This document shows, piece after piece, positions 1-6,458 of a stretch of DNA of 7,156 nucleotides; position 1 is the stretch's first letter; every line of letters starts with the position of its first letter. Where the stretch lies: NCBI GenBank assembly GCA_900553655.1, contig USEQ01000060.1, positions 1-7,156 on the forward strand, given 5' to 3'. Made by a program: the position numbers and the translations under genes. This DNA is from an uncultured Slackia sp. (GTDB taxonomy: Bacteria > Actinomycetota > Coriobacteriia > Coriobacteriales > Eggerthellaceae). Under the pieces are notes generated by a model, which was given only the letters and a program-made list of their open reading frames with translations, searched no databases and was not told the origin of the DNA.

Positions 1-978
1 CTGGCAGGCGTGCGCGGCGTTGGCGGCGCGGTGGCCGAGGCCATCATTGCCGAGCGCAATGCGAACGGCCCCTATACTAGCCTGCACGACTTCGTGAATC
101 GTCTTGACACGAAGTGCTACAACCGAAAAACGCTCGAGGCGCTGATCAAGGCGGGTGCATTCGACAGCACGGGATATACGCGCAAACAGCTCATGTACTT
201 CATCGAGGAAACGCCGCTTCTCGAAAGCGCATCCAAACGTCAGCGCGACCGCGATGCCGGCCAGGTGAGCATGTTCGACATGTTCGCCGATGTGGAAGAC
301 AGCGGGTTCGAGGAGGACATTCCTCCTGCAGACGGCGTAGAGTGGGACAAGCGCACGCTGCTCGCTTACGAGAAGGAAATTCTGAAGATCTACGTTTCCG
401 ACCATCCGCTTCGTCCGTTCGAGGGGGCGCTGCGTCGCATAACCAAGTTCCATTTGGGCGACCTTGCAGAGCACAAGGGCGATATCCCCAGCGCGATTTT
501 CGCGGGCCTTATCACCAGCGTGGGCGTGAAGCTGACGAAGAAGGGCAAGAAGATGGCCAACTTCGTGCTCGAGGACACGACGGGTCACGTTGAGGGCGTG
601 TGCTTCAAGTACGACGATTTCCAGGATGCGTTGCAAGAAGACGCCATCGTGAAGATCAAGGGAAAGTTCGAGCATTCGGAGCGCGGCGACCAGATTATGG
701 CATTCGAGGTGGAGCGCTTGGAGCTTAACGAAGCCAACGCGGGTCCGAGTCATCTCGAGATCAAACTGAATTCGTCTGATTTCAGCGCAGCAACCTCTGC
801 GCAGTTGCAGCAGATTCTGCGCAGCCATCCCGGCCGCGACGCCGTGGTGCTGAAGGTTCAGCAATCGGATGGTAGGAAGTTTCGCGCAGAACTGCCCTTC
901 ACGGTGGACGTGACGAACAATCTTCTGTATTCGGAGATTCTCGATCTGTTTGGCCGTCCCGTTTGGAAAGCGAGCTAG
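1..978 (+). CDS. dnaE: DNA polymerase III subunit alpha, C-terminal part (5' end outside window)
   Basis: This is the last 325 codons of the replicative polymerase alpha subunit, which extends DNA at the fork with the sliding clamp. The frame is open from base 1, so the GTG at 10 is internal and not a start; a full DnaE is about 1,150 residues. Visible in order: a helix-hairpin-helix segment (LAGVRGVGGAVAEAI, nt 1-45); a conserved stretch reading NRKTLEALIKAGAFD; a clamp-binding motif QVSMF at nt 262-276, matching the QxxMF class; the IYVSDHPL element before the OB fold; and an OB fold at about nt 490-740 with the typical KKGKKMANFVLED strand. A further C-terminal domain runs to the stop. The clamp motif and this post-OB domain favour DnaE1 over the mutagenic DnaE2/ImuC type, which lacks them. 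The TAG at 976 lies 4 bases before truA, suggesting co-transcription. Polymerase and PHP domains are off the window. Confidence 0.95.
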   Translation: MAGVRGVGGAVAEAIIAERNANGPYTSLHDFVNRLDTKCYNRKTLEALIKAGAFDSTGYTRKQLMYFIEETPLLESASKRQRDRDAGQVSMFDMFADVEDSGFEEDIPPADGVEWDKRTLLAYEKEILKIYVSDHPLRPFEGALRRITKFHLGDLAEHKGDIPSAIFAGLITSVGVKLTKKGKKMANFVLEDTTGHVEGVCFKYDDFQDALQEDAIVKIKGKFEHSERGDQIMAFEVERLELNEANAGPSHLEIKLNSSDFSAATSAQLQQILRSHPGRDAVVLKVQQSDGRKFRAELPFTVDVTNNLLYSEILDLFGRPVWKAS

Positions 979-982
979 GACA

Positions 983-1795
983 ATGCCTACGATTGCCCTT
1001 ACGGTGGCGTATAACGGCGAACCCTTCGCGGGGTTCGCCCGCCAGGCGGAAAACCACGTGAAGACTGTGCAGGGAGAACTCGAGCAGGCTCTTTCATTGT
1101 TGTATCGCCGTGAAGTGAAAACGGTGTGCGCTGGTCGTACGGATGCGGGCGTGCATGCGCGGGGTCAGGTAGTCAGCTTCGATATTTCTGACGAAGAACT
1201 GAAGGCAAAGCCGCTGAGGTCGTTGCAGCGTTCGATGAACGCGTTGGTTGACGAGGCCATTTCCATTTCTGCCGCAGAGGAGAAATCAGCAGGATTCAGT
1301 GCGCGTTTCGACGCTCAATGGCGTGAATATCATTACCACATCTGTACGCAAAGCGCGCGTCCGGTGTTGATTATGCCTCTCGTGTGGCACCTTGGCGGTC
1401 TTTCGCTCGACGTCAAAGCCATGAGCCAGGCGGCTTCCCGTCTTGTGGGCGAGCACGATTTCAAGAGCTTCTGCATGGCCGCGTCTGCCCATATCATCGA
1501 GGCGGATGGACGCTCTACGTGCAGAAACGTCATGGTGTGCGATGTGTACGAGGAGATGCTGGTCGGAACGCCCGTTATCACGGTGCGTGTGGTGGGCAAT
1601 GCGTTTCTGCATTCCATGGTTCGCACGATGGTGGGCACGCTCGTCGAAGTGGGCCGCGGCAAGCGCGATGCCTCTTGGGTCGACGATGTTTTGCAAGCCC
1701 GCAATCGCTCGGCTGCGGGCCAGAATGCGCCTGCCGCCGGCCTGACGTTCTGGCGCGTGGGGTACGAGCCGTATTGCGAAGCGGACCGGGGATAG
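983..1795 (+). CDS. truA: tRNA pseudouridine(38-40) synthase TruA
   Basis: The protein is 270 residues, normal for TruA. TruA isomerises uridines 38, 39 and 40 in the anticodon arm of many tRNAs and is a soluble, usually dimeric enzyme. The catalytic motif is clear: AGRTDAGVHARGQVVSF from about residue 50, with nucleophilic Asp54. Other family signatures are the N-terminal strand IALTVAYNGEPFAGFARQ, REYHYHI, FKSFC, and GNAFLHSMVRTMVGTLVEVGRG near the C-terminus. The ATG at 983 is chosen because the family begins a few residues before the YNG strand. The upstream in-frame TTG at 950 would add 11 residues inside dnaE with no family support. A purine run GGAAAG at 965-970 and AGGA just before the ATG are modest ribosome-binding candidates; translational coupling to dnaE is likely. 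No clear terminator follows. A 5-bp hairpin (1896-1909) is too weak to call. Confidence 0.96.
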   Translation: MPTIALTVAYNGEPFAGFARQAENHVKTVQGELEQALSLLYRREVKTVCAGRTDAGVHARGQVVSFDISDEELKAKPLRSLQRSMNALVDEAISISAAEEKSAGFSARFDAQWREYHYHICTQSARPVLIMPLVWHLGGLSLDVKAMSQAASRLVGEHDFKSFCMAASAHIIEADGRSTCRNVMVCDVYEEMLVGTPVITVRVVGNAFLHSMVRTMVGTLVEVGRGKRDASWVDDVLQARNRSAAGQNAPAAGLTFWRVGYEPYCEADRG

Positions 1796-1909
1796 TGCGA
1801 AGGGGCGGAAGCGGCGCTGAGCCAGAGTGGCGTTGAGACGGCGTGTCTGTTTGTCGGAATGCCTTTGTTTCTATCTGATTGCCGCTCACCCTATCGGAGG
1901 AATCCCTCC

Positions 1910-1938
1910 TTATCGAAATCGAGTCGCTACGGTACAAT
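1910..1938 (+). promoter_or_regulatory. Probable sigma-70-type promoter for the NSS transporter
   Basis: A good -10 box TACAAT lies at 1933-1938 (5 of 6 to consensus). At 17-bp spacing the -35 candidate is TTATCG at 1910-1915, which is weak (3 of 6). A second possibility is an extended -10, TGCTATATC at 1943-1951. Either would start transcription around 1945-1958 and give a leader of roughly 120-135 nt before the transporter ATG, containing the two hairpins listed separately. Apart from these features and the weak hairpin at 1896-1909, I see nothing else in 1796-2077. Inferred from motif matches only. Confidence 0.45.
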
Positions 1939-1976
1939 AAAGTGCTATATCTATGAAACGGGTTGTTTCGCTAAAA

Positions 1977-2010
1977 GGTTCGCACATCCAACAGCAAGAA
2001 TGTGCGAGCC
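1977..2010 (+). repeat. Inverted repeat / hairpin in transporter leader
   Basis: GGTTCGCACAT (1977-1987) pairs with ATGTGCGAGCC (2000-2010). This makes an 11-bp stem with one G-U pair and a 12-nt loop. It lies about 30 bp downstream of the likely start of transcription and 67 bp before the transporter ATG. A short T-run (ATTTTG) follows but is weak for a terminator. It could be an operator for a repressor, an attenuator-like hairpin, or a leader structure. The dyad is seen directly; the role is inference. Confidence 0.5.
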
Positions 2011-2040
2011 ATTTTGCTATCAGCCTGTTTTGCATCGGTT

Positions 2041-2056
2041 GCGGGCATGCGCCCGC
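2041..2056 (+). repeat. Short GC hairpin upstream of transporter ribosome-binding site
   Basis: GCGGGC (2041-2046) pairs with GCCCGC (2051-2056) around an ATGC loop, a compact 6-bp GC stem. It ends 9 bp before the AAGGA ribosome-binding site at 2066-2070, so it could influence ribosome access. No T-run follows, so it is not a terminator. Function unknown. Confidence 0.4.
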
Positions 2057-2077
2057 CTGTATTGAAAGGAAAGGGCT

Positions 2078-3460
2078 ATGGCGGATTCCACTACTCCGGC
2101 TCGTGCGTCGTGGTCCGGTAAGCTCGCATTCGTCCTGGCTGCAGCCGCTTCTGCGGTGGGCTTGGGCAGCATGTGGCGCTTCCCGTACTTGGCGGCGAAA
2201 TATGGCGGCGGTACCTTTTTGTTCGTGTACCTTGTCTTCGTGTTCACGATCGGTTTGGCGCTGCTGCTGCTTGAGACGGCCCTTGGTCGCAAGACCGGCC
2301 AGAGCTCCATCGGCGCCTTTAAGGCTTTCGGTAAGAAGTACTCCTTCATTGGCGTGTTGATGTCGGCGGTTCCGTTTATCATCGTGCCGTATTACTGCGT
2401 CATCGGCGGTTGGGTCACCAAGTATATGGTTGGCTATGCGGTCGAGGGCCCGGCGGCTTTGGCCGATGGCGGTGATTTTTTCAGCGCGTTCATCTCCAGC
2501 GGCTCGGAGAGCATGGCGTTCATGCTGGTCTTCATGGCGCTGACCTACCTGGTTGTCGCCTTGGGCGTGAACAAGGGTATTGAGAAGGCGAACCTCGTTA
2601 TGATGCCGCTGCTTATTGTCATGGCCGCCGCAGTTGCCATCTATGCGCTCACGCTGCCCGGCGCCATGGATGGCCTGGCGTTCTATCTGCTGCCTGATCT
2701 GAGCGCTCTTTCTCCCGAGCTGATCATTGCGGCGCTCGGCCAGACGTTCTTCACGCTGTCGTTGGCTATGGGCATCATGGTGACGTACGGTTCGTATTTG
2801 AAGAAATCTACCAAGCTCACTTCCAGCGTCACGCAGATCGCGGGTACTACGTTCGGCGTCTCTCTGCTTGCTGGTCTTATGATCATTCCCGCAACCTTTG
2901 CTGCCCTTGGTTCGGGCGAGGCCGTTGCGGAGAACTCGGGCCCGTCGTTGATGTTCATCATTTTGCCTCAGGTGTTTGAGAACATGGGCGGCATGGCCAC
3001 CGTGCTGGGCTTTGTATTCTTCGTCTTGGTGCTTTTTGCGGCTCTGACCAGCTCCATCTCTCTGGTAGAAACCTGCACGTCCATCATTGCCGACGGGACG
3101 AAGTGCACGCGCCGCCGCGCCTTGGTTATCGTGATCGCGTTCATCACGATTATGGGTATCGTCGTGAACATGGGCTACAGCTCGCTTTCGTTCATTCAGC
3201 CTCTGGGCGAGGGCTCTTCGATCCTCGACTTCCTCGACTTCATTTCCAACTCGGTGATGATGCCTATCGCTGCGCTTCTGACGTGTATCTTCGTGGGTTG
3301 GATTATCGGTCCCAAGGTTGTTATCGACGAAGTGCGCGAGTCCGCCAAGTTCAAGCTGGCGGGTGTGTGGACCGTTATGGTGAAGTACATCGCGCCGGTG
3401 GTCTTGGTTGTAATCCTTGTCGCCTATGTGGCGCAGACGCTGGGGTTGTTCTCCATGTAG
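2078..3460 (+). CDS. Neurotransmitter:sodium symporter (NSS/SNF) family transporter
   Basis: This is a 460-residue inner-membrane protein of the LeuT-fold NSS family, which couples Na+ entry to uptake of amino acids or related amines; the substrate cannot be read from sequence. By eye it has 11 membrane segments (about 14-35, 46-68, 90-118, 146-162, 171-192, 214-238, 252-278, 306-335, 348-366, 385-410, 434-456), matching the 11-helix bacterial branch rather than 12-helix LeuT. Signatures: AVGLGSMWRFPY with GGG (TM1, residues 26-45), PYYCVIGGW (TM3, 104-112), GQTFFTLSLAMG (TM6, 221-232) and ALTSSIS (TM8, 322-328). Na2-site residues look conserved. At the position of LeuT Asn27 (Na1) it has Ser31, and LeuT Asn286 appears to align with Thr258, which is unusual. 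Start: ATG 2078 with AAGGA at 2066-2070, spacing 7. It is flanked by its own promoter and a terminator, so it is probably monocistronic. Confidence 0.93.
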   Translation: MADSTTPARASWSGKLAFVLAAAASAVGLGSMWRFPYLAAKYGGGTFLFVYLVFVFTIGLALLLLETALGRKTGQSSIGAFKAFGKKYSFIGVLMSAVPFIIVPYYCVIGGWVTKYMVGYAVEGPAALADGGDFFSAFISSGSESMAFMLVFMALTYLVVALGVNKGIEKANLVMMPLLIVMAAAVAIYALTLPGAMDGLAFYLLPDLSALSPELIIAALGQTFFTLSLAMGIMVTYGSYLKKSTKLTSSVTQIAGTTFGVSLLAGLMIIPATFAALGSGEAVAENSGPSLMFIILPQVFENMGGMATVLGFVFFVLVLFAALTSSISLVETCTSIIADGTKCTRRRALVIVIAFITIMGIVVNMGYSSLSFIQPLGEGSSILDFLDFISNSVMMPIAALLTCIFVGWIIGPKVVIDEVRESAKFKLAGVWTVMVKYIAPVVLVVILVAYVAQTLGLFSM

Positions 3461-3497
3461 CGCTCGCGGGGGCTGCCGTGCTCACACAGTCCCACCT

Positions 3498-3535
3498 CGC
3501 ACGAACAGCATGTTCGGTGCTGTTCGGCTCGTGCG
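3498..3535 (+). repeat. Compound inverted repeat downstream of the transporter
   Basis: CGCACGA (3498-3504) pairs with TCGTGCG (3529-3535), and inside it ACAGCA (3505-3510) pairs with TGCTGT (3518-3523), leaving a 5-nt bulge. An alternative fold is a perfect 9-bp stem, CGAACAGCA (3502-3510) with TGCTGTTCG (3518-3526), around a 7-nt loop. TGTTCGG also occurs twice at 10-bp spacing (3511 and 3521). There is no T-run, so it is not a classical terminator. It could be a 3' UTR structure stabilising the transporter mRNA, a small RNA segment, or a protein site. Structure seen, role unknown. Confidence 0.5.
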
Positions 3536-3618
3536 GAACTGCGTGCGGCAGGCCCACGCTTGCTAGGTTCTTTGAACGAGCGATTCCGACCGTGATCCCG
3601 CTCGCTTGGTCTTGTTTG

Positions 3619-3654
3619 AGCCCGCGTCCTGTTTCAGGATGCGGGCTTTTGTTT
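3619..3654 (+). terminator. Intrinsic (rho-independent) terminator
   Basis: A 13-bp stem is formed by 3619-3631 (AGCCCGCGTCCTG) and 3635-3647 (CAGGATGCGGGCT), with one G-T pair and a TTT loop, followed directly by a T-rich run, TTTGTTT (3648-3654). This is a textbook intrinsic terminator. It ends transcription from the NSS transporter, 158 bp past its stop, and insulates ychF. Confidence 0.9.
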
Positions 3655-3677
3655 GCTCTTGCATCGTTTGGTATGAT
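3649..3677 (+). promoter_or_regulatory. Probable ychF promoter
   Basis: The -10 box TATGAT at 3672-3677 matches 5 of 6 consensus positions. At exactly 17-bp spacing the -35 candidate is TTGTTT (3649-3654), which keeps the TTG core. The -35 sits in the T-run of the preceding terminator, so the two signals are packed together. Predicted start near 3684 gives a leader of about 40 nt ending in AAGGAG. Confidence 0.6.
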
Positions 3678-3725
3678 GAACGATACGTTTATTCGTCGCT
3701 TACACGACTTCAAGGAGTGCATCAG

Positions 3726-4790
3726 ATGTCGCTTTCCATCGGTATTGTGGGCCTGCCCAACGTAGGCAAGTCTTCGCTGTTTACCGCGCTTACGAAAAAG
3801 AGCGGTTTTGCCGCCAACTACCCCTTCGCCACAATCGAGCCCAACGTGGGCCTGGTTCCGGTGCCCGACGATCGCCTGGACGCGTTGGCGAAAATCGATA
3901 ATCCCGCGAAGATCGTGCCGGCCACGGTGGAATTCGTCGACATCGCAGGCCTGGTTGCGGGTGCCAGCCAGGGCGAAGGCTTGGGCAATAAGTTTCTCGC
4001 CAATATTCGCGAGACCGATGCCATCTGCGAAGTCGTGCGTTTTTTCAGCGACCCCAACGTTGAGCACGTATCCAAGAAGGTCGACCCTCAGTCCGACGTG
4101 GAAACCATCAAGACCGAGCTTGTGCTGGCCGACATTGCCACGGTTGAGAAGGCTTTGCCCCGTTTGGAGAAAGAATCCAAGCGTGACAAAACCGCCGTAT
4201 TCAAGTTCGAAACCGCCAAGAAGGTGCTCGAGGGGCTCAACGAAGGTCATCGCGTGCTGACGCTGGGTCTTTCCGACGAAGAGCTCGCGGCGGTCAAGGA
4301 CTTGTGCCTGCTCACCTGCAAGCCCATGCTCTACATTGCCAATGTGGACGAAGACCAACTCGATGCTGAGCTGCCGGAGATTGACGGCCAGATCCCCGTG
4401 CCTATCTGCGCGAAGACCGAGGCCGACTTGGCTGAGCTTGATGCTGAAGACGCCAAGATGTTCATGGAAGAGCTGGGTCTTTCCGAAAGCGGTCTTGCGC
4501 GCTTGATTCGCGAGGCGTACAAGCTGCTGGGCCTTCAAAGCTATTTCACCAGCGGCGAAACCGAGACGCGCGCTTGGACCATTCCCATCGGCGCGAAGGC
4601 GCCGCAGGCTGCGGGCGTTATCCACTCCGATTTCGAGCGCGGATTCATCAAAGCTGAAACTGCAAGCTTCGAAGACTACGTTGCTCTCAATGGCGAGAAA
4701 GGCTGCCGCGAAGCGGGCAAGCTGCGCCAGGAAGGCAAGGAGTATGTGGTGCAGGACGGCGACGTCATGCACTTCAAGTTCAACGTATAA
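3726..4790 (+). CDS. ychF: Redox-responsive ATPase/GTPase YchF (OLA1 family)
   Basis: This 354-residue cytosolic P-loop protein is close to the 363 residues of E. coli YchF. The family binds ATP more readily than GTP, associates with ribosomes and is linked to stress responses and translation. Domains: an Obg-type G domain with G1 GLPNVGKS (residues 9-16), switch region NYPFATIEPN (31-40), G3 DIAG (72-75) and the G4 variant NVDE (206-209), the NxxE form that explains the ATP preference; a helical insert (about 110-200) with KVDPQSDVETIKTEL; and a C-terminal TGS domain (about 280-354) with RAWTIPIGAKAPQAAGVIHSDFERGFIKAE. Start: ATG 3726 with AAGGAG at 3712-3717, spacing 8; the longer in-frame start at 3606 would cross the terminator and lacks homology. 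It has its own promoter and terminator, so it is monocistronic. No anomalies seen. Confidence 0.97.
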   Translation: MSLSIGIVGLPNVGKSSLFTALTKKSGFAANYPFATIEPNVGLVPVPDDRLDALAKIDNPAKIVPATVEFVDIAGLVAGASQGEGLGNKFLANIRETDAICEVVRFFSDPNVEHVSKKVDPQSDVETIKTELVLADIATVEKALPRLEKESKRDKTAVFKFETAKKVLEGLNEGHRVLTLGLSDEELAAVKDLCLLTCKPMLYIANVDEDQLDAELPEIDGQIPVPICAKTEADLAELDAEDAKMFMEELGLSESGLARLIREAYKLLGLQSYFTSGETETRAWTIPIGAKAPQAAGVIHSDFERGFIKAETASFEDYVALNGEKGCREAGKLRQEGKEYVVQDGDVMHFKFNV

Positions 4791-4822
4791 GTTGGTCGGC
4801 GAAGCATATCCGACCGGTCCGA

Positions 4823-4849
4823 CGAAAGGCGCCTGCAGGGCGCCTTTCG
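4823..4849 (+). terminator. Intrinsic terminator after ychF
   Basis: Arms 4823-4833 (CGAAAGGCGCC) and 4839-4849 (GGCGCCTTTCG) form a perfect 11-bp stem around a 5-nt loop, 32 bp past the ychF stop. The GC core with A's on the left and T's on the right is typical of intrinsic terminators, although the T-run is short (TTT, then CGCATT). A smaller inverted repeat GGTCGG/CCGACC lies just before it (4794-4815). Confidence 0.8.
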
Positions 4850-5233
4850 CATTGTTGGAGCTTGCGGCAGGCGTCGAGGATGTGCGGTAGTCCGTGGCGA
4901 AGGCCGCGATGTGCGGAAATCCGCGGAAGAGGTCGGGAGTGCATGCCCTTCCTGACCAACCACTCCCAAACTAACGCTGCTTCAATTGAAAAATGCGGCT
5001 TTATTCGCATAAGGTGAGTGACGAAGGCAGCGGTGGGGTTTATCCTTTGAGGAAGCGTTGGACGGGCGCCTGCGACATAACGCGCGCAATGTGCGGCACC
5101 GGACATTCGCTGGATAAGATGCGTATGGCCCGTGCGTGTCGTTCGGTGGCTCATAGCAACGCGGCATCCTTGCGCAAGCATGCTGCGGTATAGGGAGCGT
5201 CTAGTGCGAGGCGTTTATACGGAAGGGGGAGTC
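4850..5233 (+). other. 384-bp gene-free region upstream of the aldo/keto reductase
   Basis: No convincing gene is present; short open frames here lack a ribosome-binding site or recognisable protein. It holds an imperfect tandem repeat, GATGTGCGG-N4-CCG-type units at 4879 and 4908 (period 29), with a related ATGTGCGG at 5089. It also has two overlapping dyads at 4931-4967 that cannot form together: a 9-bp stem of 4931-4939 with 4949-4957 (two G-U pairs), and a perfect 7-bp stem of 4935-4941 with 4961-4967. A further 8-bp bulged stem lies at 5084-5110. It probably serves as the reductase promoter and leader, but may hold gene decay or a small RNA. No known riboswitch or tRNA is recognised. Confidence 0.5.
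4986..5013 (+). promoter_or_regulatory. Weak candidate promoter upstream of the aldo/keto reductase
   Basis: TTGAAA (4986-4991) and CATAAG (5008-5013) are separated by 16 bp, each matching about 4 of 6 consensus positions, in the most AT-rich part of this gap. Use of this site would give a leader of over 200 nt. No better promoter is visible nearer the gene, so the assignment is tentative. Confidence 0.25.
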
Positions 5234-6373
5234 ATGCTCGAGGGGAAGAATATCGAAAACGCGGTTTCGGAGCGCAATTTCGCGCAGCTGGGCTTCGGCC
5301 TGATGCGTCTGCCTCAGCTCGAAGAAGGCGGCAACGATATCGAGGAAACCAAAAAACTCGTGGACGCGTTCATGAACGCAGGCTTCACGTACTTCGACAC
5401 GGCGCCTACCTATCATGGCGGCACGTCGGAGATTGCGGCGAAGGAAGCCCTGGTCGATCGCTACCCGCGCGAAAGCTTCCAGCTTGCCACTAAGATGCCT
5501 GCATGGGCGGCTAAAAGTCTTGAAGAGGCCCAGGCGTTTTTCGAGCGCTCGCTCGAACGCACGGGCGCAGGTTATTTCGACTACTATCTGCTTCATCAGC
5601 TCACGGACGAATTCGCTCCGTTGTTCGAAGACTACGACCTGTGGAACTTTGCCCAGAAGAAAAAAGAAGAAGGCTTGATCAAACATCTGGGCTTTTCGTT
5701 CCACGACAGCGCCGAAGTGCTCGAGCGCCTGCTCGAGGAGCATCCGAACATGGATTTCGTCCAGCTGCAGATTAATTATGCAGACTGGGAAAACGACATC
5801 ATCGAGTCGCGCAAGTGCTACGAAGTGGCGCGTGCCCACGGTCTGCCTGTGATTGTCATGGAGCCCGTGAAGGGCGGCTCGCTCGTGCAGTTGCCTCCGC
5901 AGGTTGAAGAAATTCTGCGCGCCCAAGACCCCGAGGCCTCTATGGCGTCGTGGGCGCTGCGTTTTTGCGCTTCCTTGCCGGGCGTTATCGCGGTGCTTTC
6001 CGGCATGACCACCATGGACCAGATGCAAGATAATCTGCGCACCATGAAGGCGGCAAAGCCCCTCACCGACGAAGAGTCCGCCGCTATCGATCGCGCGCGC
6101 ACGACGCTCTCCTCCATTCCGACGGTTCCGTGCACGGATTGCCGCTACTGCATGAAAGATTGCCCGCAGGGCATCCACATTCCCATCATTATGGACTCGC
6201 TCGATATCATGGCGAAGTTCGGCGATATGCACAGGGCGAAGGAGAATTACGTTTGGAACGCGAACAACGAAGCCTCCAAGTGCGTCGAATGCGGCACGTG
6301 CGAATCTCTCTGTCCGCAGCACATCGACATCATCAACCAGCTCAAGCGAGCGACGGAGCTCTTCGAGTCGTAG
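5234..6373 (+). CDS. Aldo/keto reductase with C-terminal two-[4Fe-4S] ferredoxin-like domain
   Basis: This is a 379-residue predicted cytosolic oxidoreductase. The N-terminal 290 residues form an aldo/keto reductase barrel: LGFGLMRLP at the start, YFDTAPTYHGG with Asp55 and Tyr60, ATKMP with Lys87, and YYLLHQL with His121, which together make the family's catalytic tetrad. LSGMTTMDQMQDN (255-267) matches the cofactor-binding region. The tail has two CxxCxxCxxxCP motifs, Cys300/303/306/310 and Cys350/353/356/360, each able to bind a [4Fe-4S] cluster. This architecture is common in anaerobes; the substrate and electron partner are generally unknown, and the clusters suggest electron exchange with a ferredoxin-like carrier. 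Start: ATG 5234, preceded by the purine-rich GGAAGGGGGAG (5221-5231). The in-frame GTG at 5132 would add 34 residues unlike the family. recQ follows 85 bp later without a clear terminator between, so read-through is possible. Confidence 0.93.
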   Translation: MLEGKNIENAVSERNFAQLGFGLMRLPQLEEGGNDIEETKKLVDAFMNAGFTYFDTAPTYHGGTSEIAAKEALVDRYPRESFQLATKMPAWAAKSLEEAQAFFERSLERTGAGYFDYYLLHQLTDEFAPLFEDYDLWNFAQKKKEEGLIKHLGFSFHDSAEVLERLLEEHPNMDFVQLQINYADWENDIIESRKCYEVARAHGLPVIVMEPVKGGSLVQLPPQVEEILRAQDPEASMASWALRFCASLPGVIAVLSGMTTMDQMQDNLRTMKAAKPLTDEESAAIDRARTTLSSIPTVPCTDCRYCMKDCPQGIHIPIIMDSLDIMAKFGDMHRAKENYVWNANNEASKCVECGTCESLCPQHIDIINQLKRATELFES

Positions 6374-6458
6374 GAATAGAACGAACGGGTCGGTGCTCTT
6401 CGGGTTGCGAGGGCGACTCGACCGAGCGGTGGCCTTTGGATCGTAGGAAACGAACTGT

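Noticed and set aside
950..982. TTG start for truA overlapping dnaE
   Set aside because: The family starts close to the YNG strand, which fits the ATG at 983; the 11 extra residues have no support.
1859..2065. 68-codon open frame between truA and the transporter, and an ATG frame from 1953
   Set aside because: Neither has a ribosome-binding site or plausible protein. The first spans the likely promoter, and the second reads out of frame into the transporter gene.
3502..3516. Possible LexA/DinR-type SOS box (CGAAC...GTTCG)
   Set aside because: The Gram-positive box needs GAAC-N4-GTTC. Here the spacing is five bases, and the site lies behind a transporter rather than before a repair gene.
3375..4772. 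465-codon open frame on the minus strand opposite ychF and the transporter end
   Set aside because: It is an antisense shadow of ychF in GC-rich codons. It runs through the terminator, the ychF promoter and the end of the transporter gene, and its protein resembles nothing recognisable.
4993..5193. 66-codon open frame upstream of the aldo/keto reductase
   Set aside because: No convincing ribosome-binding site and no recognisable protein; probably chance in a non-coding stretch.
5132..5233. Longer GTG start for the aldo/keto reductase
   Set aside because: The extra 34 residues do not resemble the family, and the purine-rich ribosome-binding site sits directly before the ATG at 5234.
5201..6322. 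373-codon open frame on the minus strand opposite the aldo/keto reductase
   Set aside because: It is an antisense shadow; its sequence mirrors reductase codons and shows no domain. The + strand reading has the catalytic tetrad and both cluster motifs.
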